A stretch of 59,982 bases of DNA from Leisingera sp. NJS204 (GTDB lineage Bacteria > Pseudomonadota > Alphaproteobacteria > Rhodobacterales > Rhodobacteraceae): assembly GCF_004123675.1 (NCBI RefSeq), contig NZ_CP035423.1:1-59982 (forward strand). The letters run 5' to 3'. Positions 35,459-43,796 of this stretch are shown one piece after another (the stretch's first letter is position 1; each line of letters starts with the position of its first letter). Below the pieces are notes generated by a model. It was given only the letters and a program-made list of their open reading frames with translations. It was not told the origin of the DNA and did not search any database. Position numbers and translations under genes: made by a program.

Positions 35459-35836
35459 TGTCGAACGTCAGGCAAAACTGACTCGATGCGAGCCCTTTTC
35501 TGGGGAAATGACCTACACTCGCCAGGCATTTACACCCCAAGTGTCAAGCATTTCTGACCCAAACCGAACCCTCAGAACTGGATGTGAAACGGGTAAGATG
35601 CCGGGACAAAACCGTCATTCGCTGCGGGCGCAGCATAAGTTGCCAGAGGCGGTAGCTTTGCGCAGGAAGCGCCCTTTGCAAACTCAGCCGTTTCAGGGCT
35701 GCAACCGATACGAGCAAACCTGAAGGCTGAAGCTTGCCAAGAAAATTAGACATGTTGCGCATCTCAAAAGAAGGGAATCCTTGTCCTGCCCGCTCGCCAT
35801 GCGGGTGCAAATGCTATCTTTCGAAAGGAAAAGACA

Positions 35837-36505
35837 ATGGAACATCAGAGCATTCACACACACATGCAAGCCATTGAAGAACGCTTCAAAGCTGACGGCC
35901 TGACTCTTTACGTGTGTGAAGACCCAGAAGAACTGCCCCCCCTTCTACGGGAAGTTGGGAAGAAGAAAGTGCATCCGATGTCAGAAACCAGCGAAGATGA
36001 ACTGAAATCAGGGCGTGCACTTTGGCTATTTTTGAAGAGGGAAGGCAGGTGCATTATCTGCATTTCTGCCAAGCTGGTTGACCTAGGCGAGAAGGACTTT
36101 GGAGACTACTTCCGGAATCTCGCGGCCTCTAAGTACGTTGGCAGAGACGACGTCGTTGCTAGCGTGTCACAGCCCTTGGTGGATGAACTAAGGGGTAGAC
36201 TAATCTACTTCGGCGGAATTGAGGTGGCGCCTGACGAAAGAGGCGGTATTCGGCGGCTTGGAGATTTCGCCCAGTATGTGAAATTACTTGCCGCTATGCG
36301 CTGGGACTTTGATTGGATGTACACGATCATTGCCTACAAGCATCGGCGCCTTGCTGATGATTACGGCTTCAACGGAAAGTACCGGAACGCAATCCGCTGG
36401 GTGGAACCTGTTCCAGAGGGGTTGGCCAATGACCAGATGATCTTAGGCCTCAACGCTGTTCATTTCTCTCACATTGTCAGTAGTGTCGAGCCAGGTAACC
36501 TTTGA
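35837..36505 (+). CDS. Hypothetical protein in the 2.5-kb insertion
   Basis: A 222-residue soluble protein. It has an acidic N-terminal half (LYVCEDPEELPPLLREVG), a central FLKREGRCIICISAKLV, and a tryptophan-containing C-terminal half (LLAAMRWDFDWMYTIIAYKH). AAAGGAAAAGACA precedes the ATG. I do not recognise a family. Its 3' end overlaps the convergent regulator gene by 63 bp. Confidence 0.7.
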   Translation: MEHQSIHTHMQAIEERFKADGLTLYVCEDPEELPPLLREVGKKKVHPMSETSEDELKSGRALWLFLKREGRCIICISAKLVDLGEKDFGDYFRNLAASKYVGRDDVVASVSQPLVDELRGRLIYFGGIEVAPDERGGIRRLGDFAQYVKLLAAMRWDFDWMYTIIAYKHRRLADDYGFNGKYRNAIRWVEPVPEGLANDQMILGLNAVHFSHIVSSVEPGNL

Positions 36506-37180
36506 AAACACTGCTGTGACCGGCTCTCCTTGAGTGTCGGTCACTCGCATCGTAACCTTTCGATAGCCGCCTCTTACCCTTTGCCCCTTTATGACGACAT
36601 CAAGCTCCTCATCTGTAACGAGGTAGGGAACTTCTACAAGCATTCGATGTGAATGCATCGCCCGCTCAAGGAGCTTCTCCTCAAAACTACCAACGATCCG
36701 ATAAAAGTCGCGGTTTCCAGCCAGCATTAACCGCTCTGCAGTCGCGCTGCGTTTTCCAATTTGGATCGGGTGCATTATCCTGTCAGTGGGTTCTATTGGC
36801 TCGTAGAGGTCAACTTGATCTTCGAACCACTCCCAGTTTTTAAGTCGACCACCTTCTTGGTGAAACCAGTCCAGTATATGGTCTGTGGTAACGTTGAATC
36901 CTGCCCTGGCACAGGCCGCATGCTCTTCATTCGCCAACTCCGCCGCCCGCCACCGGTTCAGGCTCGCTGCGCTGGTGTGGGCTTCGGAAGGCAATTCGAA
37001 GAAAAACTGAATGGGTATGTGCAAGCCGACAGAAAGAAGACCCAAGGTGGATGCTGGAATCTCACGTTTGTTCCTCATCTGGCTTCTAAGAGTACCATAG
37101 TTCACTCCCGAAACAGTACAGGCTCTCTTCAAGCGCACGCCAGCGATCTTACAGGCCGCGTCAATCCGATCAGCTATCAT
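36443..37180 (-). CDS. Hypothetical HTH-containing regulator in the 2.5-kb insertion
   Basis: A 245-residue protein. The N-terminal 50 residues (IDAACKIAGVRLKRACTVSGVNYGTLRSQMRNKREIPASTLGLLS) look like a Cro/CI-type HTH. The C-terminal part (YRIVGSFEEKLLERAMHSHRM to the end) may be a sensor domain. The start is taken at the ATG at 37180. It faces the 222-residue gene with overlapping 3' ends and diverges from the 37254 gene. Confidence 0.7.
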   Translation of the reverse strand: MIADRIDAACKIAGVRLKRACTVSGVNYGTLRSQMRNKREIPASTLGLLSVGLHIPIQFFFELPSEAHTSAASLNRWRAAELANEEHAACARAGFNVTTDHILDWFHQEGGRLKNWEWFEDQVDLYEPIEPTDRIMHPIQIGKRSATAERLMLAGNRDFYRIVGSFEEKLLERAMHSHRMLVEVPYLVTDEELDVVIKGQRVRGGYRKVTMRVTDTQGEPVTAVFSKVTWLDTTDNVREMNSVEA

Positions 37181-37253
37181 GTCAGCCCCCAAAAGTTCAC
37201 ATATGTGAGTTTTCCTTCAAAAGATTGACAGAAGTATCACATTCCCACAACAG

Positions 37254-37664
37254 TTGCAGGAATGCATCGGCATTTCAACAATCATTACGTGTGCTGAGCG
37301 TTGCGCAAGGGATGGCTTCCAATTGAAACAGGCAGACGCAAATTTTTTGCACTCCGAAGAAAATGAAGGCACCCCAGATCTTCGCGGTGCCGAGCTGGAG
37401 CTTCTGGAAAAGGCTCGCAAGTTGTCTGGAAGAAGCATTGCGTTCTGGGCTCGCCTGACGGAAGGGCTTGATGAAGATGCGCGTGCTCTGTTGGTTTCCA
37501 GAGCGCATATGGTTTCATCCGAATTCACCGCCTCGTCCGACGATCTGCGGCGAGACCAAGGGGAAGCAATCGCCTTGTTGTCTCTTGTTGGGCAGCGCGA
37601 CCGTCAGGTTTTTATTAAGGCACTTAGAAATCTAGTTGAGTTTCGCGCAGGGCGGAAAAACTAG
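37254..37664 (+). CDS. Hypothetical helical protein in the 2.5-kb insertion
   Basis: A 136-residue frame with a helical body (LRGAELELLEKARKLSGRSIAFWARLTEGLDEDARALLV). The first codon is TTG and no good ribosome-binding site is seen, so the true start may be further in. It diverges from the HTH gene, which may regulate it. Family unknown. Confidence 0.55.
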   Translation: MQECIGISTIITCAERCARDGFQLKQADANFLHSEENEGTPDLRGAELELLEKARKLSGRSIAFWARLTEGLDEDARALLVSRAHMVSSEFTASSDDLRRDQGEAIALLSLVGQRDRQVFIKALRNLVEFRAGRKN

Positions 37665-37933
37665 TACGTTTCTTAAGGGTATTGAGCAACGCTCTTAACC
37701 CGTACAGCGTTTGTTTCGAATGCCCGCGTCGACCGCTAAGCCGGTTTTCTCTGACAGGCCATGCAATGGCCGCTTAGCGCCGTTAGTAACGTGCTGCGCA
37801 TGCGAGAGGCAACCAAGTGGCCGATGGCAGTTGTGGGCTTTTTGGCATCTTCGCCGCCTGCCGCATGAACGTCCGTTTTCTGAGTTAGGGTCAGCAACCT
37901 GACAAGAAGGTCAGTTTTGCTTGGCGTTCAACA

Positions 37934-38464
37934 AAACCGGCCTTGCCCCCCCCCAGGGGGGGATTCGGACAAGCCGAACGCCCCCTGGGGGCTGGCGCGT
38001 TGACCGAGTTCCCCGGCCAGCTCGTCAGCCATCGGGCCGGTCGCGCCGCCTTACCTGTCACAGCCGCCGCCATCGGCCAACCGGCTTTCGCGGCATAAGC
38101 TGCGCGCGCTTCGCGTGCTCGTTATTCCACGGTCCGGTTGTCCGCTGTCGTCAGCTGTGCCGGACGGCTTTTCGCGCGACCGACCCGACGGCTGACGAGA
38201 AAGCCAGACCGGGGGAGAACCTGGCCCCCGTCTTTTAAGCGGAGACCGCGCAGAGCGCGGTCACATTGGTTTGTTTGGCCCGCAAGCGGGCCGTGCGCTC
38301 CCTCCCCTCGGGCATCAAAGAAAGCCGGGGGTGCGGATAAAGGCAAGCGAACAATTCCCAGAAAATACAAATATATCCGTTGCTTAGGGTTGGCTACGCA
38401 ACTAATATCAGGTCATAGATAGAGGCCGCAACGGCCCACCTTTCACCACAAGAGGAAAACAAAC
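37934..38464 (+). repeat. Module B, copy 1: hairpin-rich leader before DUF3768
   Basis: About 530 bp, nearly identical to 43266-43796. Strong hairpins include CCCCCAGGGGG pairing with CCCCCTGGGGG around TTCGG-ACAAG-CCGAA, then ACCGCGC-AGA-GCGCGGT and GGCCCGCAAGCGGGCC. In copy 2 the first becomes CCCCAAGG/CCTTGGGG (a paired change) and the second has loop AAA. It ends with AAGAGGAAAA, the ribosome-binding site of the next gene. Open frames across it are by-products of GC-rich sequence. Confidence 0.88.
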
Positions 38465-38914
38465 ATGGCACTGTTTCAATGCAATACCTGCGGGGCTTCC
38501 AAGGAGGTCGAGACGGGGATTGTCGAGGTTTGCGCGAACTGCGGTTCGACTAAGGTTGTCAATCTCACCGTGCAGGCGGAGCAAATCGCCAAAGCCAATG
38601 ATGCTTTCCGCGCGGCAATCATCTGTGGCGGGCATCCGGCCTATAAGGGGCGTGTCGTCTGCTCCCAGGGCGTTGCAGCAGAAGGCCCCGAGTTCATGAC
38701 CATGGCTCAGCTTCAAGTCGCTGGTTCCGCGAATTTCAACGAGGACAACGACCCGCACGGGGATCATTCCATGGGGTCAGTGCAGGTGTGCGGCAAAACC
38801 GTTTGGTGGAAGTTCGACCTCTACGATGAAGCCTATGAGTTCGGTGCAGACGATCCGCTTGACGACCATAGCACCCGCCGCGTTCTGACGCTGCTTTTCC
38901 CAATCGAATACTGA
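38465..38914 (+). CDS. DUF3768 protein with N-terminal zinc ribbon
   Basis: A 149-residue protein. The first 35 residues hold a zinc-ribbon-like pair (CNTCG and CANCGS). The rest is a DUF3768 domain: NDAFRAAIICGG, FNEDNDPHGDHSMGSV, VWWKFDLYDEAYEFGADDP and RRVLTLLFPIEY. DUF3768 is common in the leading regions of alphaproteobacterial plasmids; activity unknown. It follows module B directly and is the first gene of the cassette ending at 41907. AAGAGGAAAACAAAC precedes the ATG. Confidence 0.88.
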   Translation: MALFQCNTCGASKEVETGIVEVCANCGSTKVVNLTVQAEQIAKANDAFRAAIICGGHPAYKGRVVCSQGVAAEGPEFMTMAQLQVAGSANFNEDNDPHGDHSMGSVQVCGKTVWWKFDLYDEAYEFGADDPLDDHSTRRVLTLLFPIEY

Positions 38915-38980
38915 TACCGGCCCGGTCCTTTTGGGCAGCGGCCCGGAAGGCGCAACCAGCGCCGGGAAGGAGGTGAAATC

Positions 38981-39094
38981 ATGAGCATTGAAATCATTCA
39001 GCAACGTAAGCGCGAAGCCGCTGAACTGATCAGAAAGGGAGGCCTCTCCGCCAAGATCGCCCTCGCCTTTCTGAAAACACACGCTGGGGCCTAA
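38981..39094 (+). CDS. Small protein (37 residues)
   Basis: The frame ATG-AGC-ATT starts after AAGGAGGTGAAATC, one of the strongest ribosome-binding sites in the region. The peptide is helical and basic (IEIIQQRKREAAELIRKGGL). It lies between the DUF3768 and ParB-like genes on the same strand. Its strong site and conserved-looking length argue for a real gene; function unknown. Confidence 0.6.
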   Translation: MSIEIIQQRKREAAELIRKGGLSAKIALAFLKTHAGA

Positions 39095-39168
39095 GCCCCC
39101 TCGCCTCAGCCCGGAAGGGCTGGGGCATCCATAACAAAAAACCTCACCACATCACAAGGATGAACCCC

Positions 39169-40995
39169 ATGACCATGCACAAGCCGATCACCGCCGTCGT
39201 TGAACAGGTTCCCTACGGCGATCTCTATGTGTCTGATCTGAACCCGCGTACCGTTATCAATCCGCAAGGCATCGAGGCTCTGGCCGAGAATATCCGAGAG
39301 CTTGGCCTGATCCAGAACCTCGCAGGGCTGCGCGACCAAACGGGCAAGGTGGGCATCGTGGCCGGTGGCCGGAGGCTTCGCGCTCTGGCTCTGCTGCAAG
39401 ACGATCCGCGTTTTGCATCCGTTCCGGTGAAAATCGCCCCGGATCAGGAAACCGCTCAAATGTGGGCATCGAGCGAGAACCACCAGCGCGAGCAACAGCA
39501 CCCCGCCGATGAAATCCGTGACTATGGCAAAATGGCTGCGCGCGGCGTGTCCGTCGCGGCAATCGCTATCGCGTTCGGAGCCACGGAGCCGCATGTGTAC
39601 CGGCGTCTCAAGTTGGCGGGCCTTCCCGACCCAATTCTGGATGCTTTGAAAGCCGGAGAAGTCACCTTGCAGAACGCCGCTGCCTTCACCGTCAGCGAGG
39701 ACGAGGCAAATTCGCTGGCAGTGTTGGAGAAGGTGCGCGGCGAAGGCTACAGCGATCACCAGATCAAGCAGATGCTTAAACCGGACTCGGTGCGGGATAC
39801 TGACCGCCGTGTGATTTTTGTCGGGCGGGAGGACTACGAAACCAACGGTGGCCACGTGACCCGAGACCTGTTTGCAGAGCAAACATTCATTGATGATGTG
39901 GCTCTGCTGAATGACCTGTTTCGTTGCAAGCTGGCTTTGACGTGTGACGCGACCACCGCGAAAGGCTGGAAGTGGGCCGAGGCGCTGGACAGAACTTACC
40001 TGCCCTATGGTGAGTTTGAACAACGTAAGCTTGAACGCATCTTCCCCGACGAAGGGACGCTCATCGAAGAACAGGCGGAGCGGTATGACGAGCTGGCGGA
40101 ACTCGCTAACGGCGACGTTCTGGACGAAGCCGGCGAGGCGGAACTGGCGGAACTCCAAGCCGTGTTGGAAGGAACCTACAGCGCCGAACAGAAAGCGGTG
40201 GCCGGGGTAATCTTCTATGTCAATCAAACAGGCGAGGTGCAGACCTACGAGGGTCTTGTACGTAAGGAGGACAAGGCCGCAGCCATCGAAGCGGGATTTC
40301 TCCGCAAGACCAGCCAATCGGGCGGTGACGCCGCGCCGAAGTCGCCCATTTCGCAAAAGTTGAGCGACGACCTGTCACGTATCGCCCAAGGGGCGCGGCA
40401 ACATGCAGTGATGCGTGACCCCGATCTGTTGATTGATCTGCTGGCCTATCAGTTGAGCCATGAACTGCGGTCGAGCGGTCCGCTAGGTATCAGCAAGACC
40501 GACGTTCCGAACTGGCCCAGCACAGAGGTCGCTGGCTATGCGCTGGATGAACGGCTGACCAGCAATCCACCGCGCGATATGTGGGATGCGAAAGACCTTG
40601 GAGCTTCGTTCCGTGCGTTCCGCAAGAAAGGCCCGGAGCATGTGCGCGGTGAATTGGTTCGCTTCCTCGCCGCGCAGTATCGGGGTGGTGATGAAAAGCT
40701 GTCGGCGCTGATCGACAAGGAGACGCAGCCGAATATCCGCGAGGTCTGGACGCCGAACTCTGAGAATTTTTTCTCCCGTGTCGGAGGCCCATACCTCAAC
40801 AACCTTTGGCGCGATCTGCTGGACCTGTCCGAAGATCACCCCACTGCAACCAATTTCGCAAAGCTGAAAAAGGGCGAGAAGGCAGAGAAGCTGGAAGCAC
40901 TGTTTTCCGGTGATGCCGACTTGCGCACCGCCCTTGGCGTTACTGAGGCGCAGGCCGTCAAGATCGACGTATGGCTGCCCGAGGGCATGGAGTGA
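39169..40995 (+). CDS. Large ParB-like protein of the plasmid leading region
   Basis: A 608-residue protein. The N-terminal ParB/Sulfiredoxin-like domain contains LNPRTVINPQGIEALAENI and VAGGRRLRALALL. A KorB/ParB-type HTH follows (SVAAIAIAFGATEPHVYRRLKLAGL). The last 400 residues are specific to plasmid leading-region ParB-like proteins and hold no second domain I can name. It differs from the partition ParB at 47213. Of several ATGs I chose 39169, eight bases after AAGGA; 39160 is too close. Such proteins may have nuclease or establishment roles in the recipient cell. Confidence 0.9.
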   Translation: MTMHKPITAVVEQVPYGDLYVSDLNPRTVINPQGIEALAENIRELGLIQNLAGLRDQTGKVGIVAGGRRLRALALLQDDPRFASVPVKIAPDQETAQMWASSENHQREQQHPADEIRDYGKMAARGVSVAAIAIAFGATEPHVYRRLKLAGLPDPILDALKAGEVTLQNAAAFTVSEDEANSLAVLEKVRGEGYSDHQIKQMLKPDSVRDTDRRVIFVGREDYETNGGHVTRDLFAEQTFIDDVALLNDLFRCKLALTCDATTAKGWKWAEALDRTYLPYGEFEQRKLERIFPDEGTLIEEQAERYDELAELANGDVLDEAGEAELAELQAVLEGTYSAEQKAVAGVIFYVNQTGEVQTYEGLVRKEDKAAAIEAGFLRKTSQSGGDAAPKSPISQKLSDDLSRIAQGARQHAVMRDPDLLIDLLAYQLSHELRSSGPLGISKTDVPNWPSTEVAGYALDERLTSNPPRDMWDAKDLGASFRAFRKKGPEHVRGELVRFLAAQYRGGDEKLSALIDKETQPNIREVWTPNSENFFSRVGGPYLNNLWRDLLDLSEDHPTATNFAKLKKGEKAEKLEALFSGDADLRTALGVTEAQAVKIDVWLPEGME

Positions 40996-41046
40996 AATCG
41001 CTGGCAGGGCGCTTGAGCGCCCTGCCCCACCGATGGAGATAGAGTC

Positions 41047-41160
41047 ATGCGATTCAAACCTTGGCCGTCGATCCGCGCGGGCGCGTTGGCATCCGGCTTC
41101 AACAGGAACAGCCTTGAAGAAACGGTATGGCGTTCTGGTATTCCAGACAGGAGCCGATAG
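41047..41160 (+). CDS. Small basic protein (37 residues)
   Basis: The frame follows GGAGATAGAGTC and encodes a short Arg-rich peptide (MRFKPWPSIRAGALASGF). A second small frame overlaps it (from a TTG at about 41113, ending at 41197) and reads YGVLVFQTGADRF. One or both may be coding between the ParB-like and 176-residue genes. Evidence is limited to the ribosome-binding site and position. Confidence 0.4.
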   Translation: MRFKPWPSIRAGALASGFNRNSLEETVWRSGIPDRSR

Positions 41161-41222
41161 GTTTCAGGCCATAGCCTTTGAGTTAGCGAAGATTTGAAAA
41201 CAGTGGGATTGAGGTAAACAGC

Positions 41223-41753
41223 GTGAAACAGAACATTGTCCGGGTTTGGCGATCAGCGCAGCTCTATATCGGGTTTCACCGGGACCAATCCGGGCGGAAG
41301 CGCGACACAGCGAAGGTGTGGCCGCCAAAAAATGCTAACGCGACCATCCATTCCGATCCTGAAGCGCAAGAGGCTTTTGTCGTCGTCAAAGCCGCCGATC
41401 AGGAGGAACCGAGAGACGTTCAGATCAAGCTTCGCCCGGATCAAATCGTGCTGCGCCGTGATCCTGGTACTGGTTGGGAGGGTGTTGTCGTGGATGAATT
41501 CGGCTTGGCTGTCCAAGTCAACGGTGCGTGGATCCGCATCATGCCGGATGGATCGGTTTCCCGTGAGGTCGAAGGCGACACTACCTATTTAGAGGCAGAT
41601 GGCGCAGTCCTGAAGAAAACGCAATTTGCCGAGGCTATGATGTCAGGTGATGGCGTGGAGCTGACCCGTAAAACTGACACGACAATTGCAGCGATCCGGC
41701 ATGACGGAGTGGTTGCAAAATCCCGAAATCCCGAGCAAATTCCCGGTAAGTAG
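41223..41753 (+). CDS. Hypothetical protein, last gene of leading cassette 1
   Basis: A 176-residue soluble protein with a GTG start. The middle part is beta-rich (VVVKAADQEEPRDVQIKLRPDQIVLRR, GVVVDEFGLAVQVNGAWIRI). It reads like a repeat-containing or beta-sandwich protein, but I do not recognise a family. It is followed within ten bases by repeat module C with its terminator, so the cassette that begins with modules A and B ends here. Confidence 0.7.
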   Translation: MKQNIVRVWRSAQLYIGFHRDQSGRKRDTAKVWPPKNANATIHSDPEAQEAFVVVKAADQEEPRDVQIKLRPDQIVLRRDPGTGWEGVVVDEFGLAVQVNGAWIRIMPDGSVSREVEGDTTYLEADGAVLKKTQFAEAMMSGDGVELTRKTDTTIAAIRHDGVVAKSRNPEQIPGK

Positions 41754-41758
41754 TCCCC

Positions 41759-41907
41759 CTGATTTTTCCTTTGTGGTGAAGGAAACACCTGCCCCGCTTC
41801 GGCGGGGTTTCTTTTTGCCTTTTGGTGTCCCCCCAGATCAGGGCTGAAGCCCTGACCCGGCCGGACTGGCGCGTCCGCGCCGGGGGCCGCTTGCGCGGCC
41901 CGGAAAC
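41759..41907 (+). repeat. Module C, copy 1: terminator plus hairpins
   Basis: A 149-bp segment repeated at 45692-45842. It opens with a rho-independent terminator (41792-41815) and continues with CAGGGC-TGAA-GCCCTG, GGCGCG-TC-CGCGCC and GGGCCGC-TTGC-GCGGCCC. In copy 2 these loops read TAAT, CATC and TTTC while the stems are unchanged. It closes cassette 1. Confidence 0.85.
41792..41815 (+). terminator. Rho-independent terminator in module C copy 1
   Basis: CCCCGC-TTCG-GCGGGG followed by TTTCTTTTT, 39 bp after the stop codon of the 176-residue gene. Confidence 0.9.
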
Positions 41908-42050
41908 GAAATGCGGCCGGAGCTTTCGCCCCGACCGTCACCTTCGCGGCCATCGGCGTCCCCGCCTGTTCCGCACCGCCAATCTAGCAACCCTAGCGGG
42001 AGGGGCAACCCGGAATACGGCAATCGGCGGCTTGATTAACCGTTGTGCCA

Positions 42051-42327
42051 GGTCAGGGATTTCAGGATTGAACGCGCCGCTCCAGGCATCTGCCAAGGTG
42101 TCCGCCCGCTCCTATGTGAATGCCGATTTACTGCAGCAAGTTTGCTACGGCCCGTGCTGGCGCAAGGGCTAAAGCCCTTCTCCACTGCGCTGCGCTCCGT
42201 TGCGACCCTTCGGGTGCGCCAGCCCTTAAAGCCTCCGCCGCACAGAGCTGCAATCGACAATCATATAGGAGCTAACACCATGAACAAGATCATTTCTTCT
42301 TTGCGTTCAATCCTGAAATCCCTAACC
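42051..42327. repeat. 25-bp inverted repeat pair flanking 227 bp
   Basis: 42051-42075 (GGTCAGGGATTTCAGG...) and the reverse complement of 42303-42327 (GGTTAGGGATTTCAGG...) agree at 24 of 25 bases. The right arm lies in a small gene and encodes RSILKSLT; the left arm encodes the same residues on the opposite strand. This may be a duplicated gene fragment or an invertible segment. GCTGGCGCA/TGCGCCAGC forms a further hairpin inside. Confidence 0.6.
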
Positions 42328-42441
42328 ACCAAGGCCAAGATCAGCATCTCAGTCGTCATAAGTATTCCGGGCTTCCTCAAAGTGGAAGTCAGCTATGCGC
42401 GAGATCTTACGAAGCCGAACAAGGAGAAAGAGGACGCCTAG
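42280..42441 (+). CDS. Small protein (53 residues)
   Basis: Starts MNKIISSLRSILKSLT, continues KAKISISVVISIPGFLKVEVSYARD and ends with a charged tail. ATAGGAGCTAACACC precedes the ATG. It is amphipathic with a short hydrophobic strand; function unknown. It lies between the two leading cassettes. Confidence 0.55.
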   Translation: MNKIISSLRSILKSLTTKAKISISVVISIPGFLKVEVSYARDLTKPNKEKEDA

Positions 42442-42713
42442 CGGCGTCCCAGCCCGCCCGATGGGCGGGCTTCATCTGGCGCTGCCTCAACGATTGTCCA
42501 GGCCATCACGTCCCGTTTTTGACATTCAGGGCAGCGCAAGCCTTCTACTATGCCGCGAAGAAACTCAAATTGCCCATATCTCTGCCTAAGCCAGAACCCG
42601 TGGAGATACCAAGGGCCGCCACCGCAAACGCAACCAACCCTGATAGCGTGTTCAGCTTCCAGATTGTTGACGCGCAATGTGTAGAGGGGGGCGATGAAGG
42701 TCTCTCGGATCAT
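42438..42713 (-). CDS. Small zinc-ribbon-like protein
   Basis: A 91-residue frame, the only minus-strand gene between 37.2 and 50.8 kb that I would keep. It has CVCGGG and CPECQKRD, a likely zinc site, separated by WYLHGFWLRQRYGQFEFLRGIVEGL. The start is taken at MIRETF (42713). Its 3' end overlaps the 53-residue gene by 4 bp. No family is recognised. Confidence 0.55.
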   Translation of the reverse strand: MIRETFIAPLYTLRVNNLEAEHAIRVGCVCGGGPWYLHGFWLRQRYGQFEFLRGIVEGLRCPECQKRDVMAWTIVEAAPDEARPSGGLGRR

Positions 42714-42762
42714 TTTGGAACAATACAGGAACATACTGCGGATTGAAAAGTGGTATGTGTCT

Positions 42763-43271
42763 CTGGGCAAATCCCGCGTTTTACGCGGGACCGGGCTCTA
42801 GTCGCGCGCCGGCAAGACCGGCGCGCTCCCCGAGCCTGCCGCCCTGCCCCTCCCTGCGCCTGGGAGCTGCGCGCGGCGTCTCTCCGAGCCACCGCGCGCA
42901 GCGGCGCATGGTCGTTTCAGGGCGGCAGTCTCGGCCCTTCGGGTGACGATCTTCCCTCGGCTTCGCCTCGGCCTTTTGCGGGTGTCCGCGACCGACCAGG
43001 TGCACGCCTGCAGTCAATCACCTTCTTGAAATATCCTCGGGGGAGCGCGCGAAGTGCGCCGGGGGCAGACAGCCCCCGCAGCCGCCCTGGGCGGCTTTCG
43101 ATGCCTGACCTTCCCACAAGTCGGCTCGCTTCCCTTCGCTTTGTGTGGGCGCGGCCCCGGCCGGGAGCGGGCTGGAAAGCTCTGGCATCGAGGACGCGGG
43201 GATCCGCGCGTCCCGCGCAGATCGCAGGTTGTTTTGACCTTCGCGCCAGGGCGCTGCGCGGCCGGAAAACC
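42763..43271 (+). repeat. Module A, copy 2: GC-rich hairpin array
   Basis: Matches 34919-35458 apart from a 31-bp deletion near 43153 and scattered substitutions. The stem GCGTGC-GAA-GCGCGC of copy 1 is GCGCGC-GAA-GTGCGC here; both keep pairing with one G-U. It runs directly into module B copy 2 through GGAAAACCGG, the empty site of the 2.5-kb insertion. Confidence 0.88.
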
Positions 43272-43796
43272 GGCCTTGCCCCCCCCAAGGGGGGATTCGG
43301 ACAAGCCGAACGCCTCCTTGGGGCTGGCGCGTTGACCGAGTTCCCCGGCCAGCTCGTCAGCCATCGGGCCGGTCGCGCCGCCTTACCTGTCACAGCCGCC
43401 GCCATCGGCCAACCGGCTTTCGCGGCATAAGCTGCGCGCGCTTCGCGTGCTCGTTATTCCACGGTCCGGTTGTCCGCTGTCGTCAGCTGTGCCGGACGGC
43501 TTTTCGCGCGACCGACCCGACGGCTGACGAGAAAGCCAGACCGGGGGAGAACCTGGCCCCCGTCTTTTAAGCGGAGACCGCGCAAAGCGCGGTCACATTG
43601 GTTTGTTTGGCCCGCAAGCGGGCCGTGCGCTCCCTCCCCTCCGGCATCAAAGAAAGCCGGGGGCGCGGATGAAGGCAAGCGAACAATTCCAAGAAAATGC
43701 AAATATATCCGTTGCTTAGGGTCTACTACGCAACTAATATCAAGTCATAGGGAGAGGCCACAACGGCCCACCTTTCACCACAAGAGGAAAATCAAA
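43266..43796 (+). repeat. Module B, copy 2: hairpin-rich leader before DUF932
   Basis: Nearly identical to 37934-38464, with paired or loop-confined changes in the main stems. It ends AAGAGGAAAATCAAA immediately before the DUF932 ATG at 43797. An open frame from 43470 runs in phase into DUF932; the ribosome-binding site shows that the real start is 43797. Confidence 0.88.

Larger units (their letters stand above)
35459..37933. mobile_element. 2.5-kb insertion with terminal inverted repeats between modules A and B
   Basis: The left end starts TGTCGAACGTCAGGCAAAAC and the right end, reversed, starts TGTTGAACGCCAAGCAAAAC; 21 of 24 terminal bases agree. AAACC flanks both sides (35454-35458 and 37934-37938). 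The second A-B copy shows the uninterrupted junction GGAAAACCGG (43264-43273), an empty site. It has no transposase gene, only three small genes, so it is a non-autonomous or cargo-bearing element. The TGT...ACA ends recall IS21-like elements; family uncertain. Confidence 0.82.

Noticed and set aside
39206..40356. Long minus-strand open frame opposite the ParB-like gene
   Set aside because: It is a shadow of the plus-strand gene; the plus strand has the domain motifs and ribosome-binding site.
42750..43430. A 226-codon open frame through module A copy 2, and similar frames in copies 1 and 3
   Set aside because: It lies in non-coding GC-rich hairpin sequence; changes between copies follow stems and loops, and a 31-bp deletion breaks the frame between copies.
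43470..43796. N-terminal extension of the DUF932 protein into module B
   Set aside because: The same frame exists before DUF3768 without joining it. The ribosome-binding site AAGAGGAAAA and the DUF932 family start fit 43797.
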